Source of the DNA: Betaproteobacteria bacterium
Lineage (GTDB): Bacteria > Pseudomonadota > Gammaproteobacteria > Burkholderiales > Casimicrobiaceae
Reading direction: 5' to 3'
Length of the DNA stretch: 64,000 nt
NCBI GenBank assembly: GCA_029884335.1
Contig: JAOUIA010000005.1
Span: 23,372-87,371, forward strand
Every line of letters begins with the position of its first letter. Position 1 is the stretch's first letter. A program made the translations under genes and the position numbers. Shown here one piece after another: positions 16,522-28,003 of the stretch. A model generated the notes under the pieces. The model ran no database searches and was not told the DNA's origin. It saw only the letters and a list, made by a program, of their open reading frames with translations.

Positions 16522-17085
16522 TCAGTTCCCGCCCGAGCCCGAGCCCCCGCCGCCGCCGCTGCGCAGCCGGTCGCGCAGGAGACTGCGCTCCATCGCGCGC
16601 AGCGCCTCGAGCTTCTGCAGCGCGGCCTCGCTGCGCGCCTGCTCCTCGCGCACCACGCGCACGCGCTCGGCGACCTGTGTTGCGAGCGCCGTGGCGAGCT
16701 GCCGCAGCGCCGCCGGGCCCGGATTGGCCTTGACCACGGCGTCGAGCAGCTGCAGCGCGCGCTGGTCGTCCGTCGTGCCCTGGCGCGACAGCGTGTGCAG
16801 CACGGCCACTCGCACGCGCGTGAAGTCGCTGCGCGTGCGGTTGAGCGCCTGCGTCTGCGCGGCGAGCTCGCGCCGCGCCTCCTCGCCCGCGAGCGTCGAA
16901 TAGCGCTGCAGGTCGCCGAGCAGCGCTGCGAACTCGCGCTCCTCGGGAACCGGCGGCGGCGCGACGGGCTGCTCCGGAGCCGCCGCGGGCGCCGGCTCGG
17001 CTGTCGCCGGCGACTGCGCGCGCAAGCTGCCCGCCGCCGCGCAGGCGACGAGCACGCCGAGCGCGAGCGTGCGGAGCGCGGTCAC
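16522..17085 (-). CDS. QseG-like outer-membrane lipoprotein of the glr operon
   Basis: A 187-residue protein with a short signal ending in LVAC (lipobox), a Pro/Ala-rich linker and a helical domain rich in Gln, Arg and Leu, ending in a Gly/Ser tail. Position and architecture match QseG, which lies between the kinase and regulator genes in enterobacteria and binds the sensor kinase. Sequence similarity to QseG cannot be judged well by eye. The GTG start at 17083-17085 overlaps the kinase stop as GTGA, so translation is coupled. The gap to glrR is 87 bp. Confidence 0.72.
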   Translation of the reverse strand: MTALRTLALGVLVACAAAGSLRAQSPATAEPAPAAAPEQPVAPPPVPEEREFAALLGDLQRYSTLAGEEARRELAAQTQALNRTRSDFTRVRVAVLHTLSRQGTTDDQRALQLLDAVVKANPGPAALRQLATALATQVAERVRVVREEQARSEAALQKLEALRAMERSLLRDRLRSGGGGGSGSGGN

Positions 17086-18575
17086 GTCGCGTCCCCGGGG
17101 CTCGGCGCCGTCCGCAACTCGCCGGTGACGGTGGTAAGCGCGTCGAGCGGCGCGCCCTCGGGCAGCGACAGCCGGAAGCGCGCGCCGCGCTTGCCGTCGC
17201 GGCGATCGTGCACGGCGATCTCGCCGCCGTGCGCGATCGCGTACTCGCGCGCGATGGCGAGCCCGAGGCCGGAGCCTTTCACCCGGCCCCCGGTCGGCGC
17301 CCGGCCCTGGAAGAACGAGTCGAAGATGCGCTCGCGCTCGTCGGCGTCCACCCCCGGGCCGTCGTCGGTCACCTCGACGTGCGCCTGCCCGCCCTCCTGC
17401 CAGGTGCGGATCTCGATGCGCCCGGCGCGCTTCGCGTACTTGATCGCGTTGGAGACCAGGTTGTCGACGACCGTGCGCAGGCGGTCCGCCTCGCCGACGA
17501 CGAGCGCCGGCTGCAGGCGCAGGTCCACGGTGAGGCCACGCGCCAGTGCCGCCAGCTTGTGCTCGCGGACCACGCGCCGCGCGACGTCGCCCAGCATCAC
17601 CGGTCCCAGCGTGGCCGACTCGAACGAACGCGTCTGGTGGTACTTGAGCAGGTCCTCGATCAGCTTCTGCAGGCTGATGGTGTTCTCGCGCACGATGCGC
17701 ACGATGTCGCGCTGTTCCTTCGTGAGCTTGCCGCCGACCTCGTCGCGCAGCAGCTCCGCGCCCTCGCGCACGGCGGTGAGCGGCGTCTTGAGCTCGTGCG
17801 AGACGTGGCGCAGGAACCGCGTCTGCTGCTGCTCGAGCTCGGCGAGGCGCGCGCGCAGCCACTCGAGCCGCTGGCCGAGGTAGCGCAGGTCCTGCGGGCC
17901 GTTGACCTCGATCGCGCGCGAGAAGTCTGCGCTGCCCATCTGCCGGATCGCGCCCTCGAGCTGGCGGATCGGCCGCGCGATCAGCACGGCGAACAGGATC
18001 GCCAGCGCGAGCGCGATGCCGCCGGTCGCCACCGCCAGCCAGCGCCACTTGTCGCGGCCCTCGGCGGCAGTCTGCTGCAGCCGCTCGATCGCCGTCTGCG
18101 TGAGCGCGTTGGACGCCGCGAGCATCGTCTGCGCCTCGTCGACCAGCTGGCCGTAGCCCTCCGCGAGCTCCACGGATCCGCCGCTCGTCTTCGGCCCCGA
18201 CGTGAGCCGCGCGTGCAGGTCCGACTCGCGCCCGCCGACCCTCTGCAGCGCCTCGTGGTAGCCGCGCTCGAGCGGGAGCTGCGCGAGCTGGCGCACCGTG
18301 GCGCGGAAGTCCTGGCGCAGGCGGTTGTAGTCGTCGACGAGCGCGTGGTCCTCGAGGATCAGGTACTGGCGCACGACGCGCTCGAGCGTCGTGGTCTGCT
18401 CGAACAGCTGGCGCGACGCGCGCGCGGCCTGCGAGGTCTGCAGCACCTCGTCGCGGCTCTGCGAGACCAGGCGGTCGAACGACAGCGTCAGCTCGGCGAG
18501 CGCGTAGAGCAGCGGCAGGCTCACGAGCAGGAAGCCGAGCAGGATGAACTTGAGGAAGGAGCGGGGGTAGTACAC
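17082..18575 (-). CDS. glrK: Sensor histidine kinase GlrK (QseE)
   Basis: The 497-residue inner-membrane kinase has a first TM (about 8-28), a mostly helical periplasmic domain, a second TM (about 180-200), a HAMP region (ARPIRQLEGAIRQMG), a dimerisation/phosphoacceptor helix with FLRHVSHELKTPL, and an ATPase domain with DNLVSNAIKYAKRAG, DDGPGVDADER and GSGLGLAIARE. FLRHVSHELKTPL and FFQGRAPTGGRVKGSGLGL match the E. coli GlrK pattern closely. The start is GTG at 18573-18575. It shares a gap of only 44 bp with the divergent folA gene. Confidence 0.94.
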   Translation of the reverse strand: MYYPRSFLKFILLGFLLVSLPLLYALAELTLSFDRLVSQSRDEVLQTSQAARASRQLFEQTTTLERVVRQYLILEDHALVDDYNRLRQDFRATVRQLAQLPLERGYHEALQRVGGRESDLHARLTSGPKTSGGSVELAEGYGQLVDEAQTMLAASNALTQTAIERLQQTAAEGRDKWRWLAVATGGIALALAILFAVLIARPIRQLEGAIRQMGSADFSRAIEVNGPQDLRYLGQRLEWLRARLAELEQQQTRFLRHVSHELKTPLTAVREGAELLRDEVGGKLTKEQRDIVRIVRENTISLQKLIEDLLKYHQTRSFESATLGPVMLGDVARRVVREHKLAALARGLTVDLRLQPALVVGEADRLRTVVDNLVSNAIKYAKRAGRIEIRTWQEGGQAHVEVTDDGPGVDADERERIFDSFFQGRAPTGGRVKGSGLGLAIAREYAIAHGGEIAVHDRRDGKRGARFRLSLPEGAPLDALTTVTGELRTAPSPGDAT

Positions 18576-18603
18576 GCGTGGCGCGGCCTCGAGGGCGGCC
18601 GAC

Positions 18604-18609
18604 TATAAT
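18604..18609 (+). promoter_or_regulatory. -10 box of folA (TATAAT)
   Basis: A perfect TATAAT ends ten bases before the folA ATG, so the mRNA would have a leader of only a few bases. No -35 consensus is visible. Confidence 0.55.
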
Positions 18610-18619
18610 CCCGTGGATT

Positions 18620-19168
18620 ATGGCACCGCCCCCGAGCGAGGCGCACGCTTCCGCGCCGGCGCCGGCGCGGCTCGCGATCGTCGTCGCGGTGGCCCGCAAC
18701 GGCGCCATCGGTGCGGGCGGCGCGTTGCCCTGGCGCCTTCCCGCCGACTTGCGCCGCTTCCGCTCGCTCACGAGCGGCCACGCCGTCGTGATGGGACGGC
18801 GCACGTGGGAGTCGATCGGCCGCCCGCTTCCGGAGCGGCAGAACATCGTCGTCACGCGCTCGCGGCACTTCGCCGCGGCAGGCGCCGAGGTGGCCCACTC
18901 CCTCGACGAGGCTCTCGCGCGCGTGCGCCTGCCCGCGCCGGCGTTCTGCATCGGCGGCGCGGAGCTGTACCGCGAAGCGCTGCCTCGCGCCGATGCACTG
19001 TACGTGACCGAGATCGCGCGCGACGTTCCCGGCGACACGTTCTTCCCGCCGTTCGACCGCCGCGAGTGGCGCGAGGCAGCCCGCGAGAAGCACCCGCCCG
19101 ACGGCCCCGACGCATTGCCTTTCGACTTCGTCACCTACGTTCGCCGCGGGGACCCGGCGGGCGTGTGA
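18620..19168 (+). CDS. folA: Dihydrofolate reductase
   Basis: The 182-residue enzyme reduces dihydrofolate with NADPH and regenerates the tetrahydrofolate used by thymidylate synthase. Family blocks are LAIVVAVARNGAIGAGGALPWRLPADLRRF (active-site Asp), VVMGRRTWESIGRPLPERQNIVVTR (cofactor site) and FCIGGAELYREALPRADALYVTEI. The N-terminal 16 residues, rich in Ala and Pro, are an extension over the usual start, but no better start codon lies closer. The ATG sits just after a TATAAT box. The gene is divergent from glrK. Confidence 0.95.
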   Translation: MAPPPSEAHASAPAPARLAIVVAVARNGAIGAGGALPWRLPADLRRFRSLTSGHAVVMGRRTWESIGRPLPERQNIVVTRSRHFAAAGAEVAHSLDEALARVRLPAPAFCIGGAELYREALPRADALYVTEIARDVPGDTFFPPFDRREWREAAREKHPPDGPDALPFDFVTYVRRGDPAGV

Positions 19169-19296
19169 ACCGCCGCGCCGGGAGCGATCCGACCCCGGCC
19201 TGCCGTCCATCGGCAACGCCATCGCGAGGACTTCCCGGCGTCCGGCCTATGCTAATGTCATAGCTCCCTGGCCGCCCGCCCCGGAGATTGTTGCCG

Positions 19297-19413
19297 ATGG
19301 CCGGAGCACTGCGCACCGCATTCGCGCTCGCCCTCCTCGTCGCCGGCGACTCCGCGAGCGAGGTCTGGATCAAGCCGCCGCCGGGCTTCAACACCTCGTC
19401 GGTTGCGGGATAA
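19297..19413 (+). CDS. Possible small exported peptide, 38 residues
   Basis: ATG at 19297 opens MAGALRTAFALALLVAGDSASEVWIKPPPGFNTSSVAG, which reads like a signal peptide followed by a short tail. A GGAG lies too far upstream to be a good ribosome site. It sits between folA and the tRNA gene. No family is recognised; it may be chance. Confidence 0.25.
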   Translation: MAGALRTAFALALLVAGDSASEVWIKPPPGFNTSSVAG

Positions 19414-19425
19414 TGCGGCTCCCGC

Positions 19426-19512
19426 GCCGGGATGGCGGAACTGGTAGACGCAGCGGACTCAAAATCCGCCGGTAGCGATACCGTGAGGGTTCGAGTCCCT
19501 CTCCCGGCACCA
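19426..19512 (+). tRNA. tRNA-Leu, anticodon CAA
   Basis: The 87-base sequence has the acceptor arms GCCGGGA/TCCCGGC, a D-arm with TGGTAGACGC, an anticodon stem GCGGA/TCCGC around the loop CTCAAAA (anticodon CAA, reading UUG), a long class II variable arm, the T-loop GGTTCGAGTCCC, and an encoded CCA. The class II variable arm and CAA anticodon identify leucine. Confidence 0.97.
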
Positions 19513-19523
19513 CGGGCCCCCGC

Positions 19524-20717
19524 TCAGGACACCGCGCCCTTCCCGTACGCACCGGCGAGGAGCGCGCCTTCCGCGAAGCGCGTGCAGCGATAGGGGGCGA
19601 GCGCCACGGCGGTCGGCAGGCCGAGCGCGGCCTGCGCGAGCAGCTCGCCGACCGCGGGCGAGAGCTTGAAGCCGTGCCCGGAGAAGCCGAACGCGACGAC
19701 GAGCCCGTCCCACCCGGGCAGCGGCCCCAGCACCGGATTCCAGTCGGGCGTCACGTCGTAGAGCCCCGTCCACGTCGACGCGACGCCGGCGGTCTCGAAT
19801 GCGGGCAGCCGGTGCGCGGCCTCGCTGCCCACCTGCGCGACGACGTCGAGCGGCACGTCGGCCTGGTCCTCGTCGGGGCTGGTCGGCTGCCCTTCCAGCC
19901 CCGCGCTCACCAGCAGCTGCCGGGTGCCGTAGCAGCGCGCGTAGATCATCGACGGCGACGTCATGTCCTTCAGCACCGGATAGCGCGGGAGATAGGGCTG
20001 CGGGGCCTCGAGCGCCATCACCTCGTGGCGCTCGGCGACCAGGGGCAGGCCGACGCCGGTCAGCTGCTCCAGCACGCCGTTGCTCCACACGTTGAGAGCG
20101 CAGACGGTGACGCCGGCTGCGTACGACGCGCGGTCGGTGCGCGCGCCGGTCACGCGCCCGCCGTCGGCGGTCAATCCCGCGACCGTCTCGCCGAGGCGGA
20201 ACTCGACGCCGAGCCGCCGCGCTGCGCGCGCGAACGCCGTCGCGGTGAGATAGGGGTCGGCGTAGCCCGCGTCCTTCTCGAAGCCGAACACCGCGAGGTC
20301 GTGGGTGCGCAGCAACGGCAGGATCTCGCGCGCCTGCCGCGCGTCGATCTCCACCGCGTCGATGCCCATCGCGCGCTGCTGCGCGAGCGCGGCGCGGATC
20401 GCCTGCGAGCGCGCTCCTTCGTCGCCGACGATCAGGTAGCCCGGCAGAGCGAGCCCGCAGTCGGCCTCCGGGTCGCCGAGATAGGACCCGAAGTCGCGGA
20501 ACGCCGTCAGCGAACGGCGCGCGAGCTCGACGTTCTCCGCCACCGAGTAGTGGGTGCGCAGGATGCCGCTCGACTGCGCGGACGTGCCTTCGGCGACGCC
20601 GCGCCGGTCGATCACGACGACGCGGCGCGCGCCCAGCCGCGCGGCGTGCCAGGCCGTGGAGCAGCCGATCACGCCGGCGCCCAGCACGAGCACGTCGCAC
20701 GCGGCCGGCGGGCTCAT
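19524..20717 (-). CDS. FAD-dependent oxidoreductase of the DAO / sarcosine oxidase beta type
   Basis: A 397-residue protein with the N-terminal FAD motif VLVLGAGVIGCSTAWHAARLGARRVVVIDR, the usual second block SAQSSGILRTHYS, and a C-terminal TGLYDVTPDWNPVLGPLPGWDGLVVAFGFSGHGFKLSP, which closes the flavin site in the D-amino-acid oxidase superfamily. It probably oxidises a secondary or N-methylated amine. The gene stands alone, convergent to the tRNA gene, with a dispersed repeat about 70 bp upstream of its start. Confidence 0.87.
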   Translation of the reverse strand: MSPPAACDVLVLGAGVIGCSTAWHAARLGARRVVVIDRRGVAEGTSAQSSGILRTHYSVAENVELARRSLTAFRDFGSYLGDPEADCGLALPGYLIVGDEGARSQAIRAALAQQRAMGIDAVEIDARQAREILPLLRTHDLAVFGFEKDAGYADPYLTATAFARAARRLGVEFRLGETVAGLTADGGRVTGARTDRASYAAGVTVCALNVWSNGVLEQLTGVGLPLVAERHEVMALEAPQPYLPRYPVLKDMTSPSMIYARCYGTRQLLVSAGLEGQPTSPDEDQADVPLDVVAQVGSEAAHRLPAFETAGVASTWTGLYDVTPDWNPVLGPLPGWDGLVVAFGFSGHGFKLSPAVGELLAQAALGLPTAVALAPYRCTRFAEGALLAGAYGKGAVS

Positions 20718-20785
20718 TCGATCGCGCGGCGCACGGCGAGGTCCGCGCGGGAATTCGTGGCGTCCGGTTCCTTCATCTGTTGCGA

Positions 20786-20835
20786 TTCTAGTGCAGCGAG
20801 TCGGCGATTCGCCGGGCGATCCGGCCGCGTTCGCG
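20786..20835. repeat. Dispersed repeat end, family TTCTAGTGCAG (copy D)
   Basis: TTCTAGTGCAGCGAGTCGGCGATTCGCCGGGCGATCCGGCCGCGTTCGC shares the left end and overall pattern of copy A at 9551 and of the element at 31207-31397, with more changes. The other end is not recognised. Confidence 0.5.
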
Positions 20836-20940
20836 CGACCGCACGACAGCGGCGGCGCACACGCGGTACGACGGCAGCCGGCGACAGGCGGGACCGCTTT
20901 CGTATACGCTCGCCCTCGCCGCCCGCCGCCCGCCTCTCCC

Positions 20941-22101
20941 TTGCCCGCCGCCCCAAGCCCGGACCGCTTCTACCTGCCGCAGCTCGACGGGCTCCGCTTC
21001 GTCGCCTTCCTGCTCGTCTTCTCGCACCACCTGCCGCAAGCCCCCGACAGCGGTCCGGGCGCGGCGATCCGCACCGTGCAGGCGTGGGGCTGGTCCGGCG
21101 TCGAGCTGTTCTTCGCGCTGTCGGCCTTCCTCGTCACCGCGCTGCTGCTGAAGGAGCACGCCGCCACGGGGCGCATGTCGGTCTGGCGCTTCTACGTGCG
21201 CCGCGCACTGCGCATCTGGCCGCTCTACTACTTCGCGCTGCTGCTCGGCTTCGCCGCGCTGCCGGCACTGCGCGTGCCCGACGTTCCCTGGCACGAGCTC
21301 GCCGACCGCTTCCTCTTTGCGTTCGTCGTGTTCGCGGGCAACGTCGCCACCGCCGTCCACAGCTACCCGCCGAGCTACGTGCTCAACCTCCTCTGGTCGG
21401 TGTCGGCGGAGGAGCAGTTCTACCTCGTGCTGCCGCTGGCCGCGCTGTCGCTGGCCCGCGCGCGGCTCGCCACGTGGGTGAGCGTGCTCGCCGCCGCGTC
21501 GCTTGCCGGCCTCGCGCTGCGGGCGTTCGCGCTGCACGCGCACTGGCCGCACCCGGCGCTCTGGGTGCTGCAGTTCGCGCGCCCCGACGCGTTCCTGGTA
21601 GGAATCCTGGTCGCGGTGCTGCACGTGCGCGGGCGCCTCGGCAGCGTCGTCGCCTCGCGCGCGGCGGCGGGCGCACTCGCCGTCGCCGGCGTGCTCGCCG
21701 TCGCGTCGATCACGCCGTTTCCCAACCTGCACACGGGCTCGTGGCACGCGCTGTGGCAGTACCCCGCGATCGCGGCGGGGGCGGGCGCGCTGCTCCTGGC
21801 ACTCGCCGGGCCGCACGCGCCGCCCGCCCTCGTCGCGGTGCTGGGCAGCCGACCGCTTGCGTGGCTCGGCAAGATCTCGTTCGGGCTCTACGTCTATCAT
21901 TACCTCTGCGTGAGAGCCGTCACGGCCGCGCTCGCGCCCTGGCCCGCGGTCGCGCCGGCCACGTGGGCGGGCTGGATCGTCCACGCGCTGGCTGCGCTCG
22001 GCTGCGTGGTCGCCGTCGCCGCGTTGTCGTACCGCTTCCTGGAGCGGCCGTTCCTCGAGATGAAGGCACGCTACGAATGGATCCGCTCGCGTCCCGCATA
22101 A
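20941..22101 (+). CDS. Acyltransferase 3 family membrane protein
   Basis: A 386-residue protein with about ten hydrophobic segments. [20 protein letters not shown] is the start of the acyltransferase 3 domain, with the key histidine pair; [17 protein letters not shown] and [15 protein letters not shown] are the other conserved blocks. Members O-acylate sugars of surface polysaccharides or glycans at the inner membrane; the acceptor is unknown. No ATG fits. TTG at 20941 gives the normal N-terminal length, though no Shine-Dalgarno sequence is seen. The next gene overlaps its end by 25 bp. Confidence 0.85.
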   Translation: MPAAPSPDRFYLPQLDGLRFVAFLLVFSHHLPQAPDSGPGAAIRTVQAWGWSGVELFFALSAFLVTALLLKEHAATGRMSVWRFYVRRALRIWPLYYFALLLGFAALPALRVPDVPWHELADRFLFAFVVFAGNVATAVHSYPPSYVLNLLWSVSAEEQFYLVLPLAALSLARARLATWVSVLAAASLAGLALRAFALHAHWPHPALWVLQFARPDAFLVGILVAVLHVRGRLGSVVASRAAAGALAVAGVLAVASITPFPNLHTGSWHALWQYPAIAAGAGALLLALAGPHAPPALVAVLGSRPLAWLGKISFGLYVYHYLCVRAVTAALAPWPAVAPATWAGWIVHALAALGCVVAVAALSYRFLERPFLEMKARYEWIRSRPA

Positions 22102-23441
22102 GCGAATCCCGCCTCGCGCCCCTGGCCGCGTGGGTCGCGGTGGCGGCCGTGGCGGTGACGCTGTGGGTGATGGTGCGCCACGGACTGGCCATCCCGGCGT
22201 CCGCGGACGACTTCTGCAACCGCAACAACGCGTTCGCCGGCACCGCGCTCGAGGCCACGCTGGCGAGCTACGAGGGCTGGACCGGCCGGCTCGTCACCAC
22301 GTTCGCCCTCTACCACGCGCTGCGGCTCGTCGACCTGCCGCAGTTGGCCGTGATCAGCAGCCTGCTGCCGCTGCTCCTCGCGCTCGGCGCGTGGCTGCTG
22401 GCCGGCGCGTTCGACGCACGGCACGCCATCGACCGGCTCGCGATCGCCGCGTTCCTGCTCGTCGCCGCGGTGCTCGGACTGCACCACTTCACCGGGCAGG
22501 TCGTGTTCTGGGCGACCGGCGGCATCGTCTACCTGCTGCCGCTCGTGCTCCTCGCCGCGTGGCTCGCCACGATGGCGCGCATCGCCGACGGGAAGCCGGC
22601 GCGCGGCGGCGCGCTCGGCGCGTTCGTGCTCGGCGTGCTGGCCGGCAATTCGATCGAGCTCGCCTGGAGCGCGCTGGCCGTCGTCGGACTGGCCGTGCTC
22701 GTGGCCGTGCGCGGCCAGCCGCGGCAGCTTCGCCATGCGATGGCGGCCGTCGCCGGCGCGATCGCCGGTGCCGCGATCCTCGCCGCCGCGCCCGGCAACT
22801 ACGTGCGGGCCACGGCGACCGAGCGCTCGTTCGGCCTCGACGCTCCCTGGCTCGCGGGCGAATACGCGCGCATGCTTGGCGAGGTGTTCGCCAAGGCGCC
22901 GGGATTTCTCGCCGGGCTTGCCGCGCTTGTCGCCGTCGGGCTGGTGGTGCGCACGCCAAACCTCGCCACGCACTGGCGGCAGCGCGCGCTCGTCGCCGCC
23001 CTGCTCGTCGTCGCGGCGCTCGCAAGCCTGCTGCCGGTGCTGGCCGTCCCGCCGCAGTTCGCGCCGCGCAACGGCTTCTTCCTGCTGGTGCTGCTGCTCG
23101 CCGCGGTCGCGGCCTTCGCCGTGCCGCCGATCCTCGCCACGCGCTACGGCGCGCTGCTGCTGGCGGGGGCTGCCCTCGCCGGCTCGCTGCTGCTGCCGTT
23201 CCGCTACGCCGAGGACACGCAAGTCGCGCAGCTGCTGCGCGCGCGGTGGACCGAGCGCCACCACGCGCTGCGCGCCGCGGCGTCGGCGGGCCGCAAGGAC
23301 GTCGTCCTGGCGCGCCTGCCGTTCTACCCGCGGCCGACGGTGCACGCGCTCGAACTGGGCGACGACCCCGCGCGCTGGGACAACAAGTGCGTGGCGCGCT
23401 ACTACGGGCTCGCCTCGGTGACCGTCCCGGCGGAACGCTGA
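22077..23441 (+). CDS. DUF6056-like polytopic membrane protein
   Basis: A 454-residue membrane protein with about ten hydrophobic segments. The N-terminal block [34 protein letters not shown] and the following [23 protein letters not shown] are typical of DUF6056, a family that resembles glycan- or teichoic-acid-linked glycosyltransferases in layout; no function is proven. The ATG lies inside the end of the acyltransferase 3 gene, so the two are probably translated together and may work on one surface glycan. Confidence 0.7.
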   Translation: MDPLASRISESRLAPLAAWVAVAAVAVTLWVMVRHGLAIPASADDFCNRNNAFAGTALEATLASYEGWTGRLVTTFALYHALRLVDLPQLAVISSLLPLLLALGAWLLAGAFDARHAIDRLAIAAFLLVAAVLGLHHFTGQVVFWATGGIVYLLPLVLLAAWLATMARIADGKPARGGALGAFVLGVLAGNSIELAWSALAVVGLAVLVAVRGQPRQLRHAMAAVAGAIAGAAILAAAPGNYVRATATERSFGLDAPWLAGEYARMLGEVFAKAPGFLAGLAALVAVGLVVRTPNLATHWRQRALVAALLVVAALASLLPVLAVPPQFAPRNGFFLLVLLLAAVAAFAVPPILATRYGALLLAGAALAGSLLLPFRYAEDTQVAQLLRARWTERHHALRAAASAGRKDVVLARLPFYPRPTVHALELGDDPARWDNKCVARYYGLASVTVPAER

Positions 23442-23449
23442 AGGCTGCC

Positions 23450-25599
<2,150 letters not shown>

Positions 25600-25637
25600 G
25601 CGACCGGCACGGGCCCGGACGCCGGGGGCGCGGGTGG

Positions 25638-25643
25638 TAGAAT
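25638..25643 (+). promoter_or_regulatory. Extended -10 promoter of yajC-secDF (TGGTAGAAT)
   Basis: TGG directly before TAGAAT gives an extended -10 promoter between tgt and yajC. The start point would be near 25650, some 27 bases before the yajC GTG. Confidence 0.55.
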
Positions 25644-25676
25644 GCCGGGTTCGCTGCAACCCGTCCGGAGACTTCC

Positions 25677-26000
25677 GTGTTCATCGCCGACGCATTCGCG
25701 CAGTCGTCCGCCGCCACCCCCGGCGGGGACCTCATGGCCTTCCTGCCGATGATCCTGATCTTCGTCGTCTTCTATTTCCTGCTGATCCGCCCGCAGCAGA
25801 AGAAGGCGAAGGAGCACCGCACCATGCTCGCCGCACTGCAGAAGGGCGACGAGGTCGTGACCGCCGGCGGGCTCGTCGGCCGCGTGACCAAGCTCACCGA
25901 CCAGTACGCGGCGGTCGAGATCGCGCCCTCCGTCGAGATCAACGTGCAGCGCGCCGCGATCCAGCAGCTGCTGCCGAAGGGCACGATCAAGGCCCTCTGA
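25677..26000 (+). CDS. yajC: Preprotein translocase accessory subunit YajC
   Basis: A 107-residue protein with one transmembrane segment (FLPMILIFVVFYFLLI) followed directly by RPQQKKAKEH and a small domain GDEVVTAGGLVGRVTKL, the YajC pattern. It joins SecD and SecF at the Sec translocon. The GTG start has GGAG six bases upstream. It is the first gene of the yajC-secD-secF group. Confidence 0.97.
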   Translation: MFIADAFAQSSAATPGGDLMAFLPMILIFVVFYFLLIRPQQKKAKEHRTMLAALQKGDEVVTAGGLVGRVTKLTDQYAAVEIAPSVEINVQRAAIQQLLPKGTIKAL

Positions 26001-26116
26001 ACGCGCGGGGGTCGGGTCCGGAGCCGCGCGGTCGGCGCGCCCCGTTCCGCGTCGGGCACCACGCCTTGCGGCCTGCACCCTAGACACCAACCCCCCGTCC
26101 ATCGTCCCATCCCTCC

Positions 26117-27976
26117 ATGAACCGCTACCCCGTCTGGAAATACGTCGTGATCGCGGTCGCGGTCGCGATCGGGCTGCTCTACACGCTGCCGAACTTCTTC
26201 CCCGAGGTTCCGGCCGTGCAGGTGTCGACCTCGAAGGCGACGGTGAAGATCGACGCTGGCACGCTCGCCTCGGCCGAGAACGCGCTGAAGACCGCCGGCG
26301 TGCCCCACACGGGTGCGCTGGTCGACCAGACCGGCGTCAAGGTCCGGCTCGCCGACACCGACACGCAGCTTCGCGCCCGCGACGTGCTGCAGAAGCAGTT
26401 CGGCGAGGACTACATCGTCGCGCTGAACCTGATCTCGTCGTCGCCGACGTGGCTCACCGCGATCGGCGCGCTGCCGATGTACCTCGGCCTCGACCTGCGC
26501 GGCGGCGTGCACTTCCTGCTGCAGATCGACATGAAGGGCGCGATCGACAAGGCCGCCGACCGCTACACCACCGACGTCCGCTCGCTGATGCGCGAGAAGC
26601 GCATCCAGTACGGGGGCGTGGGCCGCGAGGGGCAGAACGTGGTGCTGCGCTTCCGGGACGCCGCCGAGCGCGTCAAGGCGCGCGTGGAGCTCGAGAAGGC
26701 GTTCCCCGACCTCGTCGCGCGCGAGCAGGACGCCGGCGAGCTGCGGCTGGTCGCGACGCTCAAGCCCGAGGCCGTCAAGCGCATCCAGGACGGCGCGGTG
26801 TCGCAGAACATCACGATCCTGCGCAACCGCGTCAACGAGCTCGGCGTCTCCGAGCCGATCGTGCAGCAGCAGGGCGCCGACCGCATCGTCGTGCAGCTGC
26901 CCGGGGTGCAGGACACCGCGCGCGCCAAGGACATCCTCGGCCGCACGGCCACACTCGAGATCCGCATGGTCAACGACGACCCCGGCGCGCTCGAGGCGGC
27001 GATGGCCGGACAGGTGCCGTTCGGCTCCGACCTCTTCACGGAGCGCGGCGGCACGCCGGTCCTGGTGCGCCGGCAGGTCGTGCTCACCGGCGACCGCATC
27101 AACGACGCGCAGCCCGGCTTCGACCAGCGCACCAACGAGCCGGCGGTGCACGTCAACCTCGACGGCACCGGCGGGCGCATCTTCAAGGAGGTGACGCGCG
27201 AGAACGTCGGCAAGCGGATGGCGATCGTGCTGGTCGAGAAGGGCAAGGCCGAAGTCATCACGGCGCCGGTGATCCGCGAGGAGATCGGCGGCGGCCGCGT
27301 GCAGATCTCGGGGCGCATGAACACGCGCGAGGCGAACGACGTCGCGCTGCTGATGCGCGCCGGCGCGCTGGCGGCTCCGATGGAGATCATCGAGGAGCGC
27401 ACGGTCGGCCCGTCGCTCGGCAAGGAGAACATCGAGCGCGGCTTCAACTCGGTGCTCTACGGCTTCGTCGCGCTGGGCGTCTTCATGTGCGCCTACTACC
27501 TCCTCATGGGGCTCGTCTCGACGATCGCGCTGGTCGTCAACCTCCTGCTGCTCGTCGCGCTGCTGTCGATGCTGCAGGCCACGCTGACGCTGCCCGGCAT
27601 CGCCGCGATCGCGTTGACGCTCGGCATGGCGATCGACGCGAACGTGCTGATCAACGAGCGCATACGCGAGGAGCTGCGCTGGGGCGCCACGCCGCACGCC
27701 GCGATCCAGGCCGGCTACGAGCGCGCGTGGAACACGATCCTCGACTCCAACGTGACGACGCTGATCGCCGGCATCGCGCTGCTGATCTTCGGCAGCGGGC
27801 CGGTGCGCGGCTTCGCCGTGGTGCACTGCCTCGGCATCCTCACGTCGATGTTCTCGGCGGTGCTCTTCTCGCGCGGCATCGTCAACCTGATCTACGGCGG
27901 ACGCAAGAAGCTGGACAGGATCTCGATCGGGCAGGTCTGGAAGCCGGGGCCGGCGGCCGGCTCGACGGCCCGCTAG
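26117..27976 (+). CDS. secD: Protein translocase subunit SecD
   Basis: A 619-residue inner-membrane protein that, with SecF, uses the proton gradient to pull exported proteins through the Sec channel. It has a first TM at the N-terminus, the P1 periplasmic domain with GLDLRGGVHFLLQID, and five C-terminal TM helices including LGMAIDANVLINERIREEL with the conserved Asp. The length matches E. coli SecD. No clear ribosome site precedes the ATG. The gap from yajC is 116 bp. Confidence 0.98.
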   Translation: MNRYPVWKYVVIAVAVAIGLLYTLPNFFPEVPAVQVSTSKATVKIDAGTLASAENALKTAGVPHTGALVDQTGVKVRLADTDTQLRARDVLQKQFGEDYIVALNLISSSPTWLTAIGALPMYLGLDLRGGVHFLLQIDMKGAIDKAADRYTTDVRSLMREKRIQYGGVGREGQNVVLRFRDAAERVKARVELEKAFPDLVAREQDAGELRLVATLKPEAVKRIQDGAVSQNITILRNRVNELGVSEPIVQQQGADRIVVQLPGVQDTARAKDILGRTATLEIRMVNDDPGALEAAMAGQVPFGSDLFTERGGTPVLVRRQVVLTGDRINDAQPGFDQRTNEPAVHVNLDGTGGRIFKEVTRENVGKRMAIVLVEKGKAEVITAPVIREEIGGGRVQISGRMNTREANDVALLMRAGALAAPMEIIEERTVGPSLGKENIERGFNSVLYGFVALGVFMCAYYLLMGLVSTIALVVNLLLLVALLSMLQATLTLPGIAAIALTLGMAIDANVLINERIREELRWGATPHAAIQAGYERAWNTILDSNVTTLIAGIALLIFGSGPVRGFAVVHCLGILTSMFSAVLFSRGIVNLIYGGRKKLDRISIGQVWKPGPAAGSTAR

Positions 27977-28003
27977 CGGCGACCCGGTCCGGCGGAGGGA
28001 ACC

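Noticed and set aside
15034-17883. 949-aa plus-strand ORF, and similar very long ORFs opposite secD, the RND genes and acs
   Set aside because: They are Arg/Ala/Asp-rich shadow frames typical of high-GC coding DNA; the opposite strand encodes clearly recognised proteins over the same bases.
26001-26116. Riboswitch or attenuator between yajC and secD
   Set aside because: No conserved secretion-arrest ORF or clear structure is seen, only GC-rich sequence.
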